From the NCBI GenBank assembly GCA_964244585.1, contig CAXTJM010000004.1, forward strand, positions 124,001 to 188,000: a DNA stretch of 64,000 nt, read 5' to 3'. This stretch comes from LMUY01 sp964244585. GTDB taxonomy: Bacteria > Pseudomonadota > Alphaproteobacteria > Acetobacterales > Acetobacteraceae. Under the pieces are notes generated by a model. The model did no database searches and was not told the DNA's origin. It saw nothing but the letters and a program-made list of their open reading frames with translations. How positions within the stretch are numbered: the stretch's first letter is position 1; each line of letters opens with the position of its first letter. Below, piece after piece: positions 1 to 8,648 of this stretch. A program made the translations under genes and the position numbers.

Positions 1-164
1 ACCTTTGCTGCGAACGAGAGCGCCATCAGTCCCATCAGTTCTTCAATCACCCGTTGGGGGCCGCCCAACACGCCTAAAACGTGTTCGATCTTACAGCCCC
101 AGCTTTCCAGCTTCCGCTCCACCAGATCCCAATCCACGCCTTCCAGGACTTCAACATCCGAATC
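1..164 (-). CDS. possible partial ORF running off the left edge
   Basis: On the minus strand the frame reading leftward from position 164 stays open for 54 codons to the window edge, directly after a stop at 167-165. Its only plausible early start codon is a GTG at 137-135, with GGAAGG almost touching it. The peptide has charged stretches such as DWDLVERKLESWGC and a hydrophobic end (LMGLMALSFAAK), so it looks protein-like. The codon third positions are less GC-rich than in the genes to the right, and the piece is short. It could be the N-terminal part of an early phage gene or chance. No function can be proposed. Confidence 0.2.
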
Positions 165-495
165 CTACATCGTATCAGCGGCTTGTACCATGCTCGTCAA
201 CCTGACGAATAATCCAGACTAAATAGGTTCCTTGCAACGATGCAGACCGTTGCGGTAGTGAGGAAACATGGTCGGGAACCACGCATGACCTTGGGTGGGC
301 GGTTCCGAGTACGCCCAACGATCATGTCCGTGTTGAGAAATCACGACGCCTCCAGGATGCTCCAGGCTGACCACTGACGTCAGCGCGTCGGAGCACGGTT
401 CGGTGCGTCGTACTGTGCTCGCCCCGCGGTTCTACGAGATGGAACAGAGCGGTCATCAGCCCGCTTGGCGGGCCCCGCTACTTTGGAGATCACGC
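165..495. other. gene-poor leader of the prophage late block
   Basis: I see no supported gene here. Composition looks lower in GC than the structural genes. A short GCCCGC/GCGGGC hairpin sits at 459-473, just before the ribosome binding site of the next gene, but it lacks a T-run, so it is not called a terminator. Any late promoter for the packaging genes could lie here, although no convincing -35/-10 pair was found. Confidence 0.4.
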
Positions 496-999
496 ATGAC
501 CAAGACACAGGATCTGCCTGTCTTACTTCGCGGGCCTCATGGCAATCGGTTACTGCTCGCGCTGGGACAGCGTGAGCGGAGCACCTTGGGAGCGTTGCTC
601 GCGTCGGGAAAGATCGGAAGCGCGGAGATGCTGGCGGCCAACCGCTGGTATGAAGTTTTTGCCATGGCGGAACACGGCGCCTTCGACACGGAGAAAGCCG
701 GGTGCGGAGGAAGCGTGAAGCTGTTCGCACAGGAGCGGCAGATGGCAGCCGTCACGAGCCATCGCCTGGCGCGCGAAGCGCTCGGCAAGGCCGGCGACGA
801 GCGCATGAGGGCCGTGCTCAGCGATGGCCTGTCGATCAAAGGGGCTGCCGTGAAGCTGGCCGCCTCGATGCCTGCCAGGGCGGACGGCAAGGCCTGCAAG
901 GTCGACCCCATGTTCATGTGCGGCCTGATCGTCGGCGACCTGGCACGACTGGTCGAGCACTACACGACAATCGACGGCGCGAGAAAGCATCGGCGCTGA
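496..999 (+). CDS. hypothetical phage protein upstream of packaging genes
   Basis: Unrecognised protein of 167 residues. The ATG at 496 is preferred because GGAG lies seven bases upstream (485-488); a GTG at 403 would add 31 residues without a ribosome binding site. The N-terminal half is basic and mixed. The centre (LAREALGKAGDERM) looks helical, and the C-terminus contains a pattern (CGLIVGDLARLVEHY) loosely recalling the C-terminal part of alphaproteobacterial DUF6456 DNA-binding proteins. That resemblance is from memory and weak. Position before the terminase region would suit a late regulator or packaging accessory protein, but nothing in the sequence proves it. Confidence 0.45.
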   Translation: MTKTQDLPVLLRGPHGNRLLLALGQRERSTLGALLASGKIGSAEMLAANRWYEVFAMAEHGAFDTEKAGCGGSVKLFAQERQMAAVTSHRLAREALGKAGDERMRAVLSDGLSIKGAAVKLAASMPARADGKACKVDPMFMCGLIVGDLARLVEHYTTIDGARKHRR

Positions 1000-1197
1000 C
1001 GTAGTTTTCTCCTATTCAAACGTTCAACGCCCGACTATAACCCTCGTCATCATCGCGAGAGTTGGGCCGGAAGGTCCGCTTCAAACCCAGGACCGAACGG
1101 CTCCGGCATCTGCAAGCCCTGCTTATCGGGGCTGGAGATGAGATCGCGACGGCCGTTCGGGATACGTAGCAATCGAGCAACGGAGTGCGAGCGAGCC

Positions 1198-1530
1198 ATG
1201 GCTGATGCTGCCGGGCGGAAGACGGTCTGCCGTCGCAAGAGCACACCAAGCAGACGAGTGGCCGAGAAGAACGCCGCCATGGAAGCGGCGATCAAGGGCG
1301 TGCTGGATGACCTGACGCACGACCAGCTTGCCGAGATCGGGCCGCGGGAGGGATTGCTGAGGGTAATGCGCTGGGCGCTGCGCGCAGGGGCCCTTCCGCT
1401 GTTCATCCAGATCGCCACCGCATTGATGCCTTACATGCACGGCAAGAAAGCGACCGTCGGGGAGCGTGACCCGAACGGGCCGAGAGCGGAAGAAATCGCG
1501 GCCGACGAAGACCCCGAGGTCGCGGAGTAG
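1198..1530 (+). CDS. small phage protein, candidate small terminase or packaging accessory
   Basis: A 110-residue protein from the ATG at 1198, with GGAG about 12 bases upstream; an in-frame ATG at 1138 would add 20 arginine-rich residues. The basic N-terminus (GRKTVCRRK) is followed by helices and the segment GPREGLLRVMRW...ALMPYMHGKKA. That pattern (leader-LLxVMR...PYxHxK) recalls small proteins found before large terminases in many alphaproteobacterial prophages, where a small terminase is expected. No other small-terminase candidate lies between here and the large subunit at 5843. This is an inference from position plus a faint motif. About 200 bases upstream are non-coding and somewhat AT-richer, with a possible -10 (TATAAC, 1036-1041). 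Confidence 0.45.
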   Translation: MADAAGRKTVCRRKSTPSRRVAEKNAAMEAAIKGVLDDLTHDQLAEIGPREGLLRVMRWALRAGALPLFIQIATALMPYMHGKKATVGERDPNGPRAEEIAADEDPEVAE

Positions 1531-1588
1531 CGCCCTCGCCTTCCCCGATCGTGGCGCCGCCACATCCACTTGCCTTCAGGAGACATCC

Positions 1589-2119
1589 ATGCGCTTCCGA
1601 AACCCGCCCGCCGGGATGCTGGCGGTTGTCCTTGTGCCTTTTGTGTGCGGCGCGGGCGTGCCGCCGTCGCAGGACCGATATGCGATCAACCTCGGCATCC
1701 CGCCGGGCGTGCCGGACATGGTCTACGGCCAGATGCCGTTCTGGATCGACACGACGGACACCAGCGTCAACCCGTTCGGACTGCCGCGGCCTGTGTCCGA
1801 CCAATCGCGGCTGCCGGTTTCGACCCTGCCGGCGAGCGGGGCGCCTGGCAGCAGCAGCGGCACGCCGTCCTATGTCGTGGATGCCAATTCCGCCGCATTC
1901 CAGGGCGTCGTCGCCATCGTTCCCGGCACGCCGACCAATGCGCAACGCTCGCTCGGGTTCGTTTGCACAGCGTCAGGCAATGCCACCCTGACCCTCGCGG
2001 ACGGCTCGCTCCTCACGCTTGGCCTGGTCGCCAGCCCATCCTTCCAATCGCTGCCGTTCGCGGTGACCAACGTGGTCCTCGGCTCGGGGACGGCGGCAGT
2101 CTTCTGGGGGCTGAAATGA
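1589..2119 (+). CDS. secreted or tail-associated protein with signal peptide, spike-base-like C-terminus
   Basis: A 176-residue protein starting at ATG 1589, with AGGAGA six bases upstream (1578-1583). Residues 1-23 form a clear Sec-type signal peptide: a basic start (MRFRNPP), a hydrophobic core (LAVVLVPFV) and a small-residue end. After a Gly/Ser/Pro linker, the last ~60 residues (GFVCTASGNATLTLADGS ... GTAAVFWGLK) resemble the short beta domain of spike-base proteins such as RcGTA Rcc01079. That resemblance is from memory, not from a search. It starts a cassette in which every following gene overlaps its neighbour by four bases (ATGA). An exported protein inside a tail-adhesin cassette is unexpected; it may be a lysogeny-expressed surface protein or a spike component. 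Confidence 0.55.
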   Translation: MRFRNPPAGMLAVVLVPFVCGAGVPPSQDRYAINLGIPPGVPDMVYGQMPFWIDTTDTSVNPFGLPRPVSDQSRLPVSTLPASGAPGSSSGTPSYVVDANSAAFQGVVAIVPGTPTNAQRSLGFVCTASGNATLTLADGSLLTLGLVASPSFQSLPFAVTNVVLGSGTAAVFWGLK

Positions 2120-2442
2120 GGTGCACCCTCTGCACCGTCCTGGCGGCGGCCTTCATGGCCGGGCCGGCCATGGCGGTGCCGCCGGGCGTGCAGCCGCCCG
2201 CACCGGTTGCCGCCCTCGGCTCCGGAGCACCGGCGGCCGGATCGGGCGTGGCAGGGCAGCTCTATGTCGATGGCGCCGGGCATGCGGAATGGCTGAACGT
2301 CGTCGGGGTGTGGAAACAGCTTGGCATCTTCTCGGCACCGACCGCGAGCGACATCGGGCCACCCGGTTCCGCTTCCTACCTCGCCACCACGGGTGGCGCC
2401 TTCATCCTCATCTCCGGCGGCGGAAAGATCATCCTGCAATGA
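2116..2442 (+). CDS. small secreted protein of the adhesin cassette
   Basis: A 108-residue protein whose ATG (2116) overlaps the previous stop as ATGA, so translation is probably coupled. The first 20 residues are a textbook signal peptide ending in AMA (MRCTLCTVLAAAFMAGPAMA), cleaved before VPPG. The mature part is Pro/Gly/Ala-rich, with one tryptophan-bearing stretch (EWLNVVGVWKQLG) and a glycine-rich end (ISGGGKIILQ), as often seen at the ends of phage fibre or chaperone subunits. No family is recognised. Its neighbours on both sides also carry signal peptides. Confidence 0.55.
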   Translation: MRCTLCTVLAAAFMAGPAMAVPPGVQPPAPVAALGSGAPAAGSGVAGQLYVDGAGHAEWLNVVGVWKQLGIFSAPTASDIGPPGSASYLATTGGAFILISGGGKIILQ

Positions 2443-3143
2443 CGATGCGCATCTGGCTTCTGACTGCCCCGCTCCTGTCGGCGGCGTGGCTCGGGCAGGC
2501 GGCCCGGGCACAAACGGCCGTCACCATGTCGGGGGATTGCACGGCCGCGGCCTCCGGCGCGGTGACGTGCACCAAGACCAACGGGGTGGCGCTGGGGAGT
2601 GCGGCGACGCAGCCGGGCAGCGCCTTCGACGCCGCCGGTGCCGCCTCCGCAGAGGCGACCCGCGCGCAACCGGTGGAAGCCGCCAAGATGCAGTATCGCG
2701 GCGCATGGAGCGCCAGCACGGCCTATGCGGCCAACGACGTGGTGCTACAGGCCGGCGTGCTCTACATCGCACCGGCGGCATTCACTTCGGCCGCCGGGTT
2801 CAACGCGGCCAACTGGACGGCGTTGACGAGCGTCGTCGTTCCGTCCTCGACGGTCGGGCCGACGGCGGCAAGCGGGAACCGAACCATCGCCGCCAGTGAC
2901 TGCGGCACCGTCATCGAGTCCTCCGACGCAACCGGCGTCACGTACAGCTTCCCGGCCTTGAACGCGGGATGCAGCGTGAAGCTGATCCAGGGTGCGGCGG
3001 GGCAAATCCAGGTGGTCGGCTCCGGCGTCACGATCAAGCCGTTCACCAGCGGCAACTCGCATACCGCCGGCACCTATGCGCGGGTGGAGGTTTATTACGA
3101 CTCCACGTCAAGCGCCGTGTTCAACGGAACGACCGCGCCATGA
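2439..3143 (+). CDS. secreted protein with carbohydrate-binding-like segment, adhesin cassette
   Basis: A 234-residue protein with ATG 2439 overlapping the previous stop (ATGA); ATG 2445 is an alternative two codons in. Residues 1-24 are a signal peptide (RIWLLTAPLLSAAW then AARA before QT). A middle segment (YRGAWSASTAYAANDVVLQ, about residues 86-104, continuing to NWTAL) has the W/Y-spaced pattern of chitin-binding type 3 (CBM5/12) repeats found in phage fibres. The C-terminal ~100 residues (GNRTIAASDCGTVIESSDA ... VEVYYDSTSS) look like a beta-structured fibre tip. The combination of a fibre-like fold with an export signal is unusual. Role in sugar binding is inferred, not shown. Confidence 0.55.
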   Translation: MTMRIWLLTAPLLSAAWLGQAARAQTAVTMSGDCTAAASGAVTCTKTNGVALGSAATQPGSAFDAAGAASAEATRAQPVEAAKMQYRGAWSASTAYAANDVVLQAGVLYIAPAAFTSAAGFNAANWTALTSVVVPSSTVGPTAASGNRTIAASDCGTVIESSDATGVTYSFPALNAGCSVKLIQGAAGQIQVVGSGVTIKPFTSGNSHTAGTYARVEVYYDSTSSAVFNGTTAP

Positions 3144-5803
3144 GCATCCTGGACCTGGGCAACGAGGCCGAGCGTCTTCCGGTGCTGACCGCGTCCGGGG
3201 CGAAGTGGATCGGCTGGTGCGATTTCACCTCCCCCGCCAATCTGAGCCTGGTCAGTTCTTCCGACGTCGGGCTGCCGACGCCGCCGGCGCTGCCATCCGC
3301 CAGTTCCAGCGGCATCGTCAACCGGATCGCGGCGGCGTTCAACAAGTTTGGTTCGGCGGTGTCGGGGAACATGCCGGACCTGACCGCGCCGCCGCTGGCG
3401 ACGAGCTATTACGGGCCAAAATTCCGCGCCGTGCACACCAACGCGCGGGGCGGGGCGTATTTCGACGCGAATGAACGGGGACTATCCACACCGCCAGCGA
3501 CGTTCACGATGGCGACGCCGGGTGCGATGGCGACTGCCGACGCGGTGACGCTGGCCTGCACCGGGACCTTCCCGACGCTGGGCAACGTCATCATGAACGC
3601 GACGACGACCTACTACCTGATCAAGCGGGCGGATGGGACGTTCCAATTGGCCAGCACGGCGGCGAATGCGGCAGCCGGAGCGTTCGTGCCGCTCTCGTCG
3701 CCCGGCAGCGGAACGCTGACGTTCACGGACAGCACCAAGTCGCTGACGTCGACAGCCACCATGAACTGGTTCGGGCTGCCGATGAGCAGTGGCCAGATCT
3801 ATAGCTTCGTCGATGTCCTGACCATCGACCGCAACCATTTCCGCCCGTTGTCGGGGACTGCCGGGCTCGGCGGGGGGGATTTCACGAACCAACCGTGGAT
3901 GAGCATCAGCTCGGTGGGTTCGATCTGGCTGGGGATCGGCGGCGCAGGCAACAGCACTGCCGCGAACAAGGGCCGGCTCGGCTGCAACATCCGCCGGACC
4001 TATAACGGGCAGGTGGCGATGGAAAGCGCCAATGTCGGCGTGCCGTCGGCGGCGACGTATGACGCGCAGCTCCTGGTCATCGTGCGCGTGATGCAGACGA
4101 ACGGCGCATCGTCCGGCAATGGCGCTTCTGTCAAGCACTACATCAACGGGGCGGCATCGACACAGCAGGGCGATTTGTATGCCGTGCCGGCCGAACCGCT
4201 GTGCCAGATCGTGGTGGGGGATGGCGCGGCGTGGCAGGGCGTGCCGTTGCGGTCCGGGCACACCCAGCACGATTTCTGCGTGATCCAGGGTGCCGTGAAC
4301 GTGGCGGATGTCGCGGCGATCACGGCGTTCTTCGATGCCAGGATGGGACATGCGCTGGCGAAGGCTGGCAGTCGGGCACCGCAATCCGTGCCGCCGACGC
4401 ACGGGCAAAGCAACGGCGACAACCGGAACGGATCGGCCAACTCGGCCCTATACAGCGGGACCGTGACGACCCCGGGTGGCCTCGTGCTGACGAACGCGCA
4501 GAACACGGTTGGCGGCAACGTGGCGTTGCAAGCGGGAGAAGATGTGTGGGCCGGGCTGACCGGCACGGCAGCGGTCTACCAGGATTATGGACGCGGCACG
4601 GTGTCGCCGCTATCGGCGGCAACACCCAGCCGGACGCTGCTGTGCAGCGAGGCACCGTGGGGGAGCAGCACCGCAGTCGGCACCACGACGACCGGGTTCA
4701 TCGACGATTGCTCCGGCAACGTCACGCCTGGGACGGCATCGACGTACCAGTTGGATACCCATACCGGGTCGGCCGGCGCGAACCTGACGGCGTACTACGC
4801 CGGCCTGGCCGCGAACGGCGCGCCCATGCCGAAGGCGTTCAACTGGGTGCAGGGGGAAAACTCCGCCCTTGCCTGGTCGGGGAGCGTCTACAACAAGGAT
4901 GTAAGCGGCTCCCCTTATGCCGGCAGCACGCTGGAGCAATGCTGCGGCCGCTATGTCCAGGGGCTCGGGCTGTTGCAGGGGTTCGTCACGGGGCTGGCAG
5001 CGGCAAGCGCCACGTTGCCGATCGGCTTGCAGCACATCGTGTCGGTGTCCGGAGGAACGTCGCTGCAGCATACGGCGCTGATGGCGGCGGACCAGATCTA
5101 CGTGGACCAGAACCCGGGCAAGGCGCTGTTCGTCAACGCCAACCCCTGGCATCACACCGGGCTGCCGGGACTGCACTACGAATCCTTCACCTACGAATAC
5201 CTGGCGGCAGAGACGTCGCGGGTGTGGACCTGGTGGTTCAAGCAACTCGGCACGTTGTACGTGGAGGGTGCGGCTGGACCGGCCTACGGGCAGTTCCCGC
5301 GCCTGTCGTCGGTCTCGGCGGTGGCGGGCAACAGCTATGTCGACGTGACGATCACCAACCCGAACGGCGCGACCACGCTGCTGCTGAGCGGCAGCGGGCC
5401 GCTGCTGGGTTGGGCGGTGCGGACCGGCACGACCACCACGGCGATCAGCACGGCCGGGGCGGTGGCAGGCAGCATGCTGAGCGGGGCCGCCGGGACGTAC
5501 GAGAAAGGCGGCACCGCACTGACCATCACCGGGGCCACATTGCTTGCGCCATTCAAGGTGCGGCTGGCGTTGTCGACGGGGTTGGCGGCAGGGACGAAGG
5601 TGACGGTGTTCTACGGGGACGCGATCACGATGGATGCCGCGAATACCGGCAGCTACCCGCGGTCGCCCGATCCGTTCCAGAGCATGCTGACGGATAATTC
5701 GGGCAGCGTGTTCGCAGGCGCGGAACCATTGCTGCAGGCGTTCTATCGCGGACGGCATATGCCCGTGGCGGTGGAAGCATGCGGCCTGGCGGTGACTCCG
5801 TAG
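3140..5803 (+). CDS. large tail/adhesin protein with SGNH (sialate O-acetylesterase-like) domain
   Basis: An 887-residue protein whose ATG at 3140 overlaps the previous stop (ATGA); unlike the three genes before it, it has no signal peptide. Residues ~1-400 are beta-rich and fibre-like. From ~415 to 690 the blocks of the sialate O-acetylesterase/CE6 branch of SGNH hydrolases appear: GQSN at 422-425 (nucleophile Ser424), WVQGEN at 569-574 (block III, with the typical QGE) and a late GLHYES with His679 as candidate catalytic base. Residues 690-887 form a second beta-rich region. Known phage proteins of this type deacetylate surface polysaccharide during adsorption; that role here is inferred. 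Placement upstream of the terminase is odd. It could instead be a lysogenic-conversion factor. Confidence 0.65.
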   Translation: MSILDLGNEAERLPVLTASGAKWIGWCDFTSPANLSLVSSSDVGLPTPPALPSASSSGIVNRIAAAFNKFGSAVSGNMPDLTAPPLATSYYGPKFRAVHTNARGGAYFDANERGLSTPPATFTMATPGAMATADAVTLACTGTFPTLGNVIMNATTTYYLIKRADGTFQLASTAANAAAGAFVPLSSPGSGTLTFTDSTKSLTSTATMNWFGLPMSSGQIYSFVDVLTIDRNHFRPLSGTAGLGGGDFTNQPWMSISSVGSIWLGIGGAGNSTAANKGRLGCNIRRTYNGQVAMESANVGVPSAATYDAQLLVIVRVMQTNGASSGNGASVKHYINGAASTQQGDLYAVPAEPLCQIVVGDGAAWQGVPLRSGHTQHDFCVIQGAVNVADVAAITAFFDARMGHALAKAGSRAPQSVPPTHGQSNGDNRNGSANSALYSGTVTTPGGLVLTNAQNTVGGNVALQAGEDVWAGLTGTAAVYQDYGRGTVSPLSAATPSRTLLCSEAPWGSSTAVGTTTTGFIDDCSGNVTPGTASTYQLDTHTGSAGANLTAYYAGLAANGAPMPKAFNWVQGENSALAWSGSVYNKDVSGSPYAGSTLEQCCGRYVQGLGLLQGFVTGLAAASATLPIGLQHIVSVSGGTSLQHTALMAADQIYVDQNPGKALFVNANPWHHTGLPGLHYESFTYEYLAAETSRVWTWWFKQLGTLYVEGAAGPAYGQFPRLSSVSAVAGNSYVDVTITNPNGATTLLLSGSGPLLGWAVRTGTTTTAISTAGAVAGSMLSGAAGTYEKGGTALTITGATLLAPFKVRLALSTGLAAGTKVTVFYGDAITMDAANTGSYPRSPDPFQSMLTDNSGSVFAGAEPLLQAFYRGRHMPVAVEACGLAVTP

Positions 5804-5842
5804 GAAGGGACGCACCCCTATCAACATCATCCGGGAGGCGCC

Positions 5843-7153
5843 ATGCCAGCCGCCGACCCAGGCCGGGCCAGACTGACCCGGCCGCAGGCAGACATCTACC
5901 GGGCCGGGTGGACGCCCGAAGCGCGGTTCCGGACGGCCCCTTGCGGGAGGCGGTTCGGCAAGACCTTCCTCGGGGTGGAGGAAGTGCGGCGCGCCGCACG
6001 GGAGGCGGTGCGGCACCGCGTGCATCCGGACAACGAGATCTGGTACGGCGCGCCGACGTTCAAGCAGGGCAAGCGGGTGTTCTGGCGGCGGCTGAAACGT
6101 GCGATCCCGGCGCGTTGGGTCTTGGGTAAACCCAACGAGACGGATTGCTCGATCACGCTGCTCTCCGGGCATGTCATCCGCATCGTCGGGCTGGACAATT
6201 ACGACAACCTGCGCGGCTCCGGCCTGTGGTTCTTCCTGGGTGACGAATGGGCGGACGCCAAGCCGGAGGCATGGACGGAAACCATCCGGCCGATGCTGTC
6301 CACGGCAGTGGGCCATGCGCTGTTCATCGGAACGCCCAAGGGATTCAATGATTTCTACCGCAAGTTCATGCTGGGGCAGCCCGGCGCCATCTACGAGGAC
6401 GGGCGGCCCGTGTCCGGATGGAGGTCCTGGACGTTCACGACGCGGCAGGGCGGCAACGTGCCCGCCGACGAGATCGCCGAGGCCATGCGCAGCATGGGGC
6501 CGCGGGAATTCCGCCAGGAGTACGAAGCCGGCTTCGAGGATCATGCCGGCCGCGTGCTGTATGCCTTCAACCGGGCGGAGAACGTGCGGGCCTGCCCCTA
6601 TGATCCGCAGGGCGCGGTGCATGTCGGCATGGACTTCAACCTCAACCCGATGACGGCGACGATCTGGCAGCAGCACGGAGGCGCCGACCACCAGGTGGGC
6701 GAGATCATCCTGCCGGGCAGCAACACGGACGAGATGTGCGACGAGTTGCAGCGGCGCTACGGGCGCGGCGGCGGCGTCGCCCATATCGCGGTCTATCCCG
6801 ATCCGGCGGGTGCGCAGCGGCGGACCAGCGCCATGGGCCGAACGGATATCGGCATCATCCGCAGCCGCGGGTTCAAGGTCCTGGCGATGACGACGCATCC
6901 GCTGGTGCGCGACCGCCACAACGTAACCAACGCGCGGTTCTGTGCGGCGGACGGCACGCGTCGGGCGTTCGTCGATCCAAGCTGCGTCAAGTCGATCGAG
7001 GCGTACGAACGGCTGGCGTATCGCGAAGGCAGCAACGAGCCGGACAAGGAGAGCGGGTACGACCACACGGTGGATGCCAGCGGGTACTACCTGTTCGGGC
7101 GGCATGCCGCCAAGCCGGCGCAGATCGTGGCGGGCTCGCTGATGGGACGGTAA
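5843..7153 (+). CDS. terL: phage terminase large subunit
   Basis: The 436-residue ATPase-nuclease motor that cuts and packages phage DNA into the prohead. The start at 5843 follows GGGAGG by four bases. Walker A is GRRFGKT (residues 35-41) and Walker B is WFFLGDE (Asp134-Glu135), followed by the coupling-type segment FIGTPKG. The RNase-H-like nuclease begins with GMDFNLN (first acidic residue Asp264), and further acidic sites include YPDPAG and the C-terminal DHTVDA. Length is normal for the Terminase_6/17 type families. It stands 27 bases before the portal gene, as in most tailed phages. Its partner small subunit is not obvious; 1198-1530 is the best candidate. Confidence 0.93.
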   Translation: MPAADPGRARLTRPQADIYRAGWTPEARFRTAPCGRRFGKTFLGVEEVRRAAREAVRHRVHPDNEIWYGAPTFKQGKRVFWRRLKRAIPARWVLGKPNETDCSITLLSGHVIRIVGLDNYDNLRGSGLWFFLGDEWADAKPEAWTETIRPMLSTAVGHALFIGTPKGFNDFYRKFMLGQPGAIYEDGRPVSGWRSWTFTTRQGGNVPADEIAEAMRSMGPREFRQEYEAGFEDHAGRVLYAFNRAENVRACPYDPQGAVHVGMDFNLNPMTATIWQQHGGADHQVGEIILPGSNTDEMCDELQRRYGRGGGVAHIAVYPDPAGAQRRTSAMGRTDIGIIRSRGFKVLAMTTHPLVRDRHNVTNARFCAADGTRRAFVDPSCVKSIEAYERLAYREGSNEPDKESGYDHTVDASGYYLFGRHAAKPAQIVAGSLMGR

Positions 7154-7180
7154 CGGGCGCTTGCCCAAGGGAGGGGCGGC

Positions 7181-8632
7181 ATGGATTGGAATGCGCTGCA
7201 AGACAGCATGCAGATCAGGGACAGCGACTACCCGGCCCGGCGCGGGCGGATGGTGGCGCTGGCGCGGGTGCTGGGGGGCGAGCAGTACGACCACATCGGC
7301 ACGCCGTTCAGCGTGGAGCGCACGCCGGGCGGGGAGTATATCCCGCTCGACCGGCGGCGGCCCACCGTGCGGACCGGATGGTGCCGCACGGTGGTGGACG
7401 ACAGCGTCTCCATGCTGTTCGGCCAGGGACGGTGGCCATGCCCGTCCGGGCCGGTGAAGGACGGAAAGGAAAGTCCTACGGTGGCGGCGCTGAAGGCGCT
7501 GGTCGAAGCGACGCAGCTTGCCGGCACGATGGCGGAGGCCGCTACGGTCGGCAGCGTCGGGTCGGTGGCGATCCTGTTCCGGGTGCTGGCCAACCGGCCA
7601 TATTTCGACGTGTTCCCGACGGCGTGCCTGACGCCGGAGTGGGACCCGGCCTCTCCCCGGGCGCTGCTGCGGGTGACGGAGAAGCGCAAGGTGCGGCGGG
7701 CCGACCTGGTGGCGACGGGCTATACCGGGTTGGCGGACGGCGTGGCCATGTTCTGGTTCCAGCGGCAGTGGGACGCCGAGGAGGAGGCGTGGTTCGTGCC
7801 GTGGCCCACCACGGACCCGGCGCAGGTGCCGCGCCGCGATGCCGCACGCAGCGCCGTGCACGGGTTGGGCGTCGTTCCGATGGTGTGGGTGAAGAACCTG
7901 CCCGGCGGCGATGCGATCGACGGCGCCTGCACGTTCGCCGGCGGGATCGATACGGAAATCGAGGCGGACTACCAGTTGTCGCAGGGCGGGCGTGGGCTGA
8001 AATACAGCAGCGACCCCACCCTGCTGATCAAGGAGCCGGCCGGCCCGCTGGAAGCGCCGGCACGGATCGGCGGCGCGGCCTCCGCCCTGATCGTCGGCGG
8101 GGACGGCGACGCCAAGCTGCTGGAGATCAGCGGGTCGGCGGCCGATGCCGTGGCGAACTACGTGACGCACCTGCACAAATACGCGATGGGGGCGATGCAC
8201 GGCGACGCCAGCGACCGGGACAAGCTGTCCAGCGCCCAGTCCGGCCGGGCGATGGAGCTGATGAAGCAGCCCTTGATCTGGCTCACCTCCCGCCTGCGCA
8301 TGAGCTACGGCGATGGCGGCATCATGCCGCTGCTGCGGCTGGTCTGCGTGGCGTCGAACAAGATCAAGGGCGGCGTGTTCTGCGGCGAGGCGCGGCAAAC
8401 CGGGCTCGACCCGACCGGGCTCACGCTGGTGTGGCCGCCGTTCTTCCACCCGACCTATGACGACAAGCAGGCGGAAGCGAACGCGCTGACAAGGCTGGTC
8501 CAGGGCGGCGTCATGTCCCGCCGCAAGGCGGTGCAGACGGTCGGCGAAAGCTACGACCTCGTGGATGTCGAAGCCGAATTGGCGGAGATCGCGCGGGACG
8601 AGGCGATGGCGGCCACGCCGCCCACGAGCTGA
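7181..8632 (+). CDS. phage portal protein
   Basis: A 483-residue protein directly after the large terminase and before the scaffold and capsid genes, the standard place of the dodecameric portal through which DNA enters and leaves the head. The ATG at 7181 follows an AAGGGAGGGG ribosome binding site. The sequence has the long alpha/beta N-terminal part, a VKNLPGGDAI...DTEIEADYQLS segment and the helical portion (SSAQSGRAMELMKQPLIWL) typical of SPP1-like portals, with the C-terminal RRKAVQTVGE...DVEAELAEI helix. Length fits. Identification rests on position and general features rather than on one signature motif. Confidence 0.8.
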   Translation: MDWNALQDSMQIRDSDYPARRGRMVALARVLGGEQYDHIGTPFSVERTPGGEYIPLDRRRPTVRTGWCRTVVDDSVSMLFGQGRWPCPSGPVKDGKESPTVAALKALVEATQLAGTMAEAATVGSVGSVAILFRVLANRPYFDVFPTACLTPEWDPASPRALLRVTEKRKVRRADLVATGYTGLADGVAMFWFQRQWDAEEEAWFVPWPTTDPAQVPRRDAARSAVHGLGVVPMVWVKNLPGGDAIDGACTFAGGIDTEIEADYQLSQGGRGLKYSSDPTLLIKEPAGPLEAPARIGGAASALIVGGDGDAKLLEISGSAADAVANYVTHLHKYAMGAMHGDASDRDKLSSAQSGRAMELMKQPLIWLTSRLRMSYGDGGIMPLLRLVCVASNKIKGGVFCGEARQTGLDPTGLTLVWPPFFHPTYDDKQAEANALTRLVQGGVMSRRKAVQTVGESYDLVDVEAELAEIARDEAMAATPPTS

Positions 8633-8648
8633 AATAAAGGAGCCAAGC

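Noticed and set aside
459..473. GCCCGC/GCGGGC hairpin as terminator
   Set aside because: Only six base pairs and no T-run; not enough to call a terminator.
403..495. GTG start at 403 for the first hypothetical gene
   Set aside because: ATG 496 has a good GGAG at proper spacing and the added 31 residues look like translated leader.
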